Below, in pieces: positions 6,261-10,084 of a stretch of DNA of 10,084 nt. Made by a program: the position numbers and the translations under genes. The notes under the pieces were generated by a model. It was given only the letters and a program-made list of their open reading frames with translations, made no database searches and was not told where the DNA came from. The stretch's first letter is position 1; every line of letters starts with the position of its first letter. The stretch is taken from NCBI GenBank assembly GCA_013817555.1, contig JACDCN010000054.1:1-10084 (forward strand), given 5' to 3'. This DNA comes from Actinomycetota bacterium (GTDB lineage Bacteria > Actinomycetota > Thermoleophilia > Gaiellales > Gaiellaceae).

Positions 6261-7346
6261 CTACGCGGGGACGCCGAGCGCCGCACGTACGGTCGCGACG
6301 ACCCGCTCCTGTTGCTCGCCGATGATCCCTGCCCACAGCGGCACAGAGAAGTTCTCCTTCGCTGCGCGCTCGGTCTCGGGAAGATCGCCCTCCGAATACC
6401 CGAGATAACGCAGCGCCGGCTGGAGATGGAGTGGCGGCAAGTAGTAGTCGCCGCTCCCGATCTGCGCCTCCGTGAGCGCAGCGCGAATCTCGTCACGCTG
6501 AGGAGACCGCGAGACGAAAAGGTGGTACACGTGACCAGGCTCGTCAGCAGGAACCTCGCAGGCATCGCCGAGCCCCAGCTCGCGATAGCGCTCGGCAGCC
6601 TCACGCCGCAGAACCGTCCAGCCGTCTAGCTCGCGCAGGAAGATGCGGAGCGCTGCTGCCTGGATCTCGTCGAGCCGCGAGTTCGTCCCGATGTATTCGA
6701 AGACGCGCTTCGCCTTCGAGCCGTGGAAGCGCAGCATGCGGATGCGCTCCGCAAGTCCTTCGTCGTTCGTCGCGACGAGGCCGCCGTCTCCGAGACCGAA
6801 CAGGTTCTTGGTGGGATAAAAGCTGAAGGTCGACGCGATGCCCACCCCGGCGATCTCGGGCGAGCCGAACGCCTGCGCGGCGTCTTCGATCAAAGGGAGT
6901 CCGAGCTCGGCGAGCTCCGCCAGCGGTGCGGGCCTCCCGAACAGATGCACCGGCATGATCGCCTTCGTGCGGCTCGTGACACGTTCTGCGACGCGCTCGG
7001 GATCGAGATTCAGCGTGTGTGGATCGATGTCGGCGAAAACCGGCGTCGCGCCGACACGCGCGATCGCCTCAGCGGTGGCGTAGAACGTAAATGCGGGGCA
7101 GATCACCTCGTCACCCGCGGCGATCTCGAGGGCGTTCAGGACGAGGACGATCGCGTCCGTGCCGTTCCCGACACCGATCGTCTCCCGGACGCCGAGATAC
7201 CGCGCCGCCTCCTCCTCGAACGCGGTGACGTTCGGACCGAAGACGAACTGTCCGTTCTCGAGCACTTCGTCGATGGCCGCTTTGATCTGCGGGATGAACG
7301 GCGCGTACTGCGCCTTCACGTCGATGAGCGGGATCTGCTGCGTCAC
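6261..7346 (-). CDS. DegT/DnrJ/EryC1 family nucleotide-sugar aminotransferase
   Basis: A 361-residue PLP enzyme of normal length. It has the family start IPLIDVKAQY (5-14), the phosphate-binding GNGTDA (60-65), the cofactor-contact IEDAAQAFG (153-161) and the Schiff-base lysine Lys180 in SFYPTKNLFGLGDGG (175-189). The C-terminal substrate region has PPLHLQPALRYLGY (304-317). It transfers an amino group from glutamate to a keto-sugar nucleotide in the cytosol. The GNGTDA and FYPTKN-x-GxLGDGG forms resemble sugar 3-aminotransferases (WbpE, QdtB/FdtB, DesV type) more than the C4 enzymes such as PglE; this is judgement by eye. The GTG start gives the expected N-terminus. No Shine-Dalgarno is visible, but TACACT lies seven bases upstream, so it may have its own leaderless promoter besides readthrough from dedA 42 bases away. 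It precedes the dehydratase by 10 bases. Confidence 0.94.
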   Translation of the reverse strand: MTQQIPLIDVKAQYAPFIPQIKAAIDEVLENGQFVFGPNVTAFEEEAARYLGVRETIGVGNGTDAIVLVLNALEIAAGDEVICPAFTFYATAEAIARVGATPVFADIDPHTLNLDPERVAERVTSRTKAIMPVHLFGRPAPLAELAELGLPLIEDAAQAFGSPEIAGVGIASTFSFYPTKNLFGLGDGGLVATNDEGLAERIRMLRFHGSKAKRVFEYIGTNSRLDEIQAAALRIFLRELDGWTVLRREAAERYRELGLGDACEVPADEPGHVYHLFVSRSPQRDEIRAALTEAQIGSGDYYLPPLHLQPALRYLGYSEGDLPETERAAKENFSVPLWAGIIGEQQERVVATVRAALGVPA

Positions 7347-7353
7347 GCGGGCG

Positions 7354-7359
7354 AGTGTA
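7354..7359 (-). promoter_or_regulatory. Putative -10 box of the aminotransferase gene, leaderless type
   Basis: The minus strand reads TACACT, seven bases, then the GTG start. This matches TANNNT at the distance that would place transcription start on the G of GTG. No -35 is convincing. It would give the aminotransferase-dehydratase pair a promoter of its own. Confidence 0.45.
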
Positions 7360-7368
7360 GCTCGGAGA

Positions 7369-7405
7369 AGTCTGACCCCTGGCTTTCTTCAGGAACCAGG
7401 AGACT
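7369..7405 (-). other. Possible hairpin at the dedA 3' end
   Basis: On the minus strand, AGTCTCCTGG (7405-7396) can pair with CCAGG (7382-7378) and, past a four-base bulge, AGACT (7373-7369). The loop of 13 bases contains the dedA stop codon. It lies between dedA and the next -10 box, where it could attenuate readthrough or mark a processing site. There is no U-tract, and the bulged stem makes it weak. Confidence 0.25.
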
Positions 7406-8078
7406 CCTCGGAGAGCCGCCGCCGCCGCCGCACGAAGTGGACGATGAGCCAGGCCACGAGCACGATGATCGCCGCCGCAACGAGGTACTCGAGGTAGCGG
7501 AATGCGTGGTGGAAGTCTTCCCAGCGCTCACCCGCCGCCCAACCCGCCCCGGCGAACGCGAAGCACCAGATCGCAGACCCGGCAAGGGTTAGCAGCGTGT
7601 AGCGGACGAACGGTGTCTCCATCACCCCCGCGGGGATAGAGACGAACGAGCGAACGAGCGGCGTCAAGCGGCCCACGAACACCGCCCAGTCCTCCCAACG
7701 CTCGAACCAGCGCTCCGCACGGTCGAGCCGCCTCTCGTCCAGATGGAGCCACCGCCCGTGACGCTCGAGGTACGGCCGTCCTCCATACAACCCGATCGCC
7801 CAGCCGCCGATCGATCCGAGGGTATAGCCGATCGTCCCCGCGAGCGCGATCGCGGCATACGCCGGGAAGCCGTCGTCGATCGTCCGCCCGAAGAACACCA
7901 CGCTTTGACCGGCGAACGCACCCGCCGCTACCGCGCCGCCGTAGACCATGACGACCTCGCTCGCGGCGGGCAGCACCGCGTCCACGAGCATCAGGAGGAA
8001 CACTGCGTAGAGGCCGTAGTCCCCGATCGTGGAGGTGATCGCCTCCGTGATCTCGCTGAGGATCGAGGCGACGAGCAC
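7389..8078 (-). CDS. DedA family membrane protein
   Basis: A 229-residue integral membrane protein. Hydrophobic stretches lie at about 21-36, 40-62, 73-98, 157-179 and 196-215, followed by a basic tail (RRRRR, 217-221). Family hallmarks are present: LPAASEVVM (36-44) with the conserved acidic Glu41, GTIGYTLGSIGG (81-92), and GRLTPLVRSFVSIPAG (136-151), where Arg137 and Arg143 keep the spacing of the two essential arginines of E. coli YqjA/YghB. DedA proteins are lipid transporters or scramblases; some recycle undecaprenyl phosphate, the carrier for surface glycans, and others move phosphatidylethanolamine. Neighbouring sugar-nucleotide genes favour the carrier role here, by inference. The GTG start at 8078 gives the usual N-terminus. 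It has no Shine-Dalgarno but a TAGACT six bases upstream. It begins 28 bases after the glycosidase stop. Confidence 0.93.
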   Translation of the reverse strand: MLVASILSEITEAITSTIGDYGLYAVFLLMLVDAVLPAASEVVMVYGGAVAAGAFAGQSVVFFGRTIDDGFPAYAAIALAGTIGYTLGSIGGWAIGLYGGRPYLERHGRWLHLDERRLDRAERWFERWEDWAVFVGRLTPLVRSFVSIPAGVMETPFVRYTLLTLAGSAIWCFAFAGAGWAAGERWEDFHHAFRYLEYLVAAAIIVLVAWLIVHFVRRRRRLSEESPGS

Positions 8079-8084
8079 CGCGAA

Positions 8085-8090
8085 AGTCTA
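8085..8090 (-). promoter_or_regulatory. Putative -10 box of dedA, leaderless type
   Basis: The minus strand reads TAGACT, six bases, then the GTG start at 8078. It sits in the 28-base gap after the glycosidase stop codon and would let dedA be transcribed separately. No -35 is convincing. Confidence 0.45.
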
Positions 8091-8106
8091 CGGTCGCCGT
8101 CCGCGG

Positions 8107-9924
8107 TTACTTGCGCGGACCGGCGATTCGGCGCACGGTCAGCGAATGCTCGAGAGTAACGCTGCCGAGATCGTTCGTCGCGGCGACCCGGACGACGTAA
8201 CGCCCGCCCCCGGCGAGCTTTCCGCTTGCCTGTCGGCCGTTCCACACGACCGCCTGCTCACCCGGCTCGAAGCGACGAAGAGCGGCGATGCGGATGAGAA
8301 CCCCTTCGATCGTCTCCACCGTGACCTTGACGTGCGCGGCCCGAGTCTGCGTCCAGCGGACCGTCGCATTGGCGCCTCGTGGCGGCAAGAAGAGACGCAC
8401 CGGCTCCAGCTTCGGGAACCCGAGCGTGGAGTTCACGGCGAAGCGGCGGAGTGCCGACGAGGTGAGGCCCTGGTCGTCGGTGGACGTCAGGCTGAGCGCC
8501 CAGCGGCCCTCGGCGGGCGGAAGCGGCTCGGGCGCCGGTGGTGGCGGCAGACTCGGATCCGGCGGAGGCGGAGGTGCCGGCGCGGGGGGGAACGGAACCT
8601 CGTAGGTGCCCGGCACACGCGCCGCGGTCTCGGAGAAAGCGACGGTGCCGTCCGGCGCCGTGAGCATGACGGTGACGTTCGACGGCCTGACGACCTTGAA
8701 CGAGAGAGCCTGCTCTTCGGCGACGCCGTCCCCGTTCGGAGAGACCACCGGGACAAGTGGCGGCTGCGCGTAGACGCCGTAGTAGAAGAGCATCAGCGCA
8801 GTCGAGATCGGGCGCTCCGTCTTGTCGGAGGGCCGGTTCAGGATCTTCCCGTCGAAGGCAAGGGTGGTCGAGCCTCCTCCGTCGAGCTGCATGCCGCGTA
8901 CAGCGCCGAGCCGAACGAGGGTCTGGGCCATCTCGAACGTGGTCATGCCCACCGAGTACCCGGACTGACGGCCGTCGACGGCGACGAGGAGAATGCGCCC
9001 GTCAGCCAGCTGGCCGATCGCGGAGCGGGGATGCCTGGGCGCGAGCAGCGAGGTCGTGAACGCCTCGTTTGCCTTGTATACGGGCCGGCCGGACCGGACG
9101 AGGATCGGTCCGCCGCCGATCGCGTCACCGACCGTCTCCCAGCCGGGCTGCAGGATCAGCCTGAGCGCGAGCGTCGTGCCGACCGGCGCTTCGGCCTGCA
9201 GCTTGCTGGCCGCAATCCCGCGCGCAATGAGCACCGCCGTTCCAGGAGCGATCCCGAGGGAGCCGTTCTGCGTAGCGCTCGTCACAGTCGCGGTGATGTC
9301 CGTGTTGGGGGTAGAGGCCGGAAACCCGGAGAGAACGACCGCATACGACCCCGCCACTCGCGGCGTCGCAGCTCCGTAGTCGGACGTGAAAAGTGCGATT
9401 CCGTTCTTCCCCGGCGCCTTGTTGAACTCGTTCAGCGCCCGTCGCTGGCCACCCCCTCGCCAGGTCCCGAAGAACTTGATACGTCTTACGTCGAGCGTGC
9501 CGTCGAGCGTGACCCCGGCGCTCGAGCGCTGTCCGTTGGGAGGGCTGACGAGGACGCCGTCCCGGAGGAGGATGCCGCTCGGTCTTCCGTCGGCCCAGGC
9601 GAAGAGATCGCCGTTGACGCCGACGACCGTGCCCTGACTCGCGATCCTGCGCTGCATCGCGGAGAGCGTCTCGCGCCGGACGACGGACTCGTTCGAGAGC
9701 ACCGGCCGCAGGCGATAGAGACCAACAGGCCGCGGACCGCGGACGACGTGGATCGCGACGGGACCGTGCGGCGTGAACTGGACTCCCTGCTCGTAGGTCG
9801 TCCCGGGAAAGAGCTGGGCCGGCTGCGCCGACGCGGGGGCGGCGAGAAGAGCCGTCGCGAGAGCAGCGACCGCAGAGGACACCAGGAGGCGAAGCACGGC
9901 GCGGTCGAGGGTACCCGAACTCAA
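8107..9924 (-). CDS. Secreted phosphodiester glycosidase (NAGPA domain) with FlgD-like Ig domains
   Basis: A 605-residue exported protein. A signal peptide ends at ASA (31-33) before Gln34. Residues about 95-385 form the phosphodiester glycosidase (NAGPA) domain: VGVNGDLFA (101-109), GRPSGILLRDG (113-123), GGGPILVRSGRPV (270-282), RHPRSAIGQ (297-305), VAVDGRQSGYSVGMT (314-328) and MQLDGGGSTTL (345-355). The family is named for the mammalian enzyme that removes GlcNAc from phosphodiester-linked sugars; bacterial members are thought to act on cell-surface glycans. SPNGDGV (395-401) opens a FlgD-like Ig fold broken by a Pro-rich stretch (444-472), and a second Ig-like domain (about 505-599) holds VVWNGRQASGKLAGGGRY. 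The start is uncertain: the TTG at 9924 is the longest option, while the GTG at 9897 gives a more typical signal peptide (MLRLLVSS...). Neither has a clear ribosome binding site. Confidence 0.88.
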   Translation of the reverse strand: MSSGTLDRAVLRLLVSSAVAALATALLAAPASAQPAQLFPGTTYEQGVQFTPHGPVAIHVVRGPRPVGLYRLRPVLSNESVVRRETLSAMQRRIASQGTVVGVNGDLFAWADGRPSGILLRDGVLVSPPNGQRSSAGVTLDGTLDVRRIKFFGTWRGGGQRRALNEFNKAPGKNGIALFTSDYGAATPRVAGSYAVVLSGFPASTPNTDITATVTSATQNGSLGIAPGTAVLIARGIAASKLQAEAPVGTTLALRLILQPGWETVGDAIGGGPILVRSGRPVYKANEAFTTSLLAPRHPRSAIGQLADGRILLVAVDGRQSGYSVGMTTFEMAQTLVRLGAVRGMQLDGGGSTTLAFDGKILNRPSDKTERPISTALMLFYYGVYAQPPLVPVVSPNGDGVAEEQALSFKVVRPSNVTVMLTAPDGTVAFSETAARVPGTYEVPFPPAPAPPPPPDPSLPPPPAPEPLPPAEGRWALSLTSTDDQGLTSSALRRFAVNSTLGFPKLEPVRLFLPPRGANATVRWTQTRAAHVKVTVETIEGVLIRIAALRRFEPGEQAVVWNGRQASGKLAGGGRYVVRVAATNDLGSVTLEHSLTVRRIAGPRK

Positions 9925-9966
9925 AGTCTCGATTTGCAGGCTCTTACAGGACCCGAACAGCCGGCG

Positions 9967-10084
9967 CTAGCGGTAGGCGGCGACGATCGTCGAGCGTCGT
10001 TGCGCCGGGAGGAATCGCTCCGTCGTCCTCAGGAGTGGCGCTGCGCCCGGCACGCGTGCCCCGTAGCGGTGAAGGGTGCCGACG
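9967..10084 (-). CDS. C-terminal end of an unrecognised protein (5' part outside window)
   Basis: The last 38 codons and a TAG stop of a gene entering from the right edge. The visible peptide includes RTTERFLPAQRRSTIVAAYR and is rich in Arg and Ala. This frame was preferred because about four fifths of its codons end in G or C, as in the other genes. A second open frame on the same strand, stopping at about 9943, has clearly poorer third-position GC. No domain can be recognised; the tail of a methyltransferase or other glycan enzyme would be a guess. The gap to the TTG start of the glycosidase is 42 bases, so they may be co-transcribed. Confidence 0.5.
   Translation of the reverse strand, partial: VGTLHRYGARVPGAAPLLRTTERFLPAQRRSTIVAAYR

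Noticed and set aside
6251..6604. N-terminal extension of the dehydratase to 754 residues.
   Set aside because: It would overlap the aminotransferase by over 300 bases with a Ser/Arg-rich sequence unlike the family. The ATG at 6250 gives the expected length and N-terminus.
6723..7592. A 289-codon plus-strand open frame antisense to the aminotransferase and dedA.
   Set aside because: It spans the ends of two confident genes on the other strand and has shadow-frame composition.
8584..8590. A run of seven G in the Pro-rich segment of the glycosidase, as a possible phase-variation tract.
   Set aside because: Short, explained by Pro codons (CCC/CCN) in a GC-rich gene; the frame is intact on both sides. 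It is only a place to check base accuracy.
9909..9972. Short palindromes GGGTACCC (9909-9916) and CGCTAGCG (9965-9972) around the glycosidase start.
   Set aside because: Eight-base palindromes without extension are expected by chance in 10 kb; no spacing or partner supports an operator.
9943..10084. Alternative minus-strand frame at the right edge, running to a TAA near 9943.
   Set aside because: More than a third of its codons end in A or T, unlike the other genes here; the frame ending at 9967 fits local codon use better. Not fully excluded.

Overview
The window is a high-GC bacterial chromosome segment with tightly packed genes and frequent GTG starts. Gene content (a DUF354 glycosyltransferase-like protein, a PhoX-like secreted protein, a CapD/PglF-type nucleotide-sugar dehydratase, a DedA protein, a secreted phosphodiester glycosidase) and the probable use of leaderless mRNAs suggest an actinobacterium. 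The style of the proteins recalls Thermoleophilia (Gaiellales/Solirubrobacterales), but that lineage call is an impression and not a search result. I see no tRNA, rRNA, insertion sequence, phage gene or CRISPR array. No gene-free stretch exceeds 80 bases.

Left (1-1250, minus strand): a LysR-type regulator followed, with a 4-base overlap, by the start of an iron-containing alcohol dehydrogenase of the maleylacetate reductase type, cut by the window edge. A perfect LysR-type palindrome covers the regulator's own start codon and its likely -10 box.

Centre-left (1300-4330, plus strand): a DUF354 protein and, 38 bases later, a secreted PhoX/DUF839 protein. They run toward the genes on the right, and a strong GC hairpin lies just after the PhoX-like stop codon.

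Right (4340-10084, minus strand, transcribed right to left): the last 38 residues of an unrecognised gene, a secreted phosphodiester glycosidase with FlgD-like Ig domains, a DedA membrane protein, a DegT/DnrJ/EryC1 sugar aminotransferase and a membrane-bound FlaA1/CapD-type sugar dehydratase. Together these look like part of a cell-surface glycan locus. The dehydratase and aminotransferase would make an amino-deoxy-sugar nucleotide, DedA may handle the undecaprenyl-phosphate carrier, and the exported glycosidase may trim phosphodiester-linked glycans. The pathway is incomplete here.

The most interesting signal is regulatory. Four of the seven genes whose start lies inside the window carry a TANNNT hexamer exactly 6-7 bases before the start codon, as expected for leaderless transcripts, and none of the four has a strong Shine-Dalgarno. 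The other genes are closely coupled to an upstream neighbour or have a good ribosome binding site. I see no clearly novel multi-gene system.
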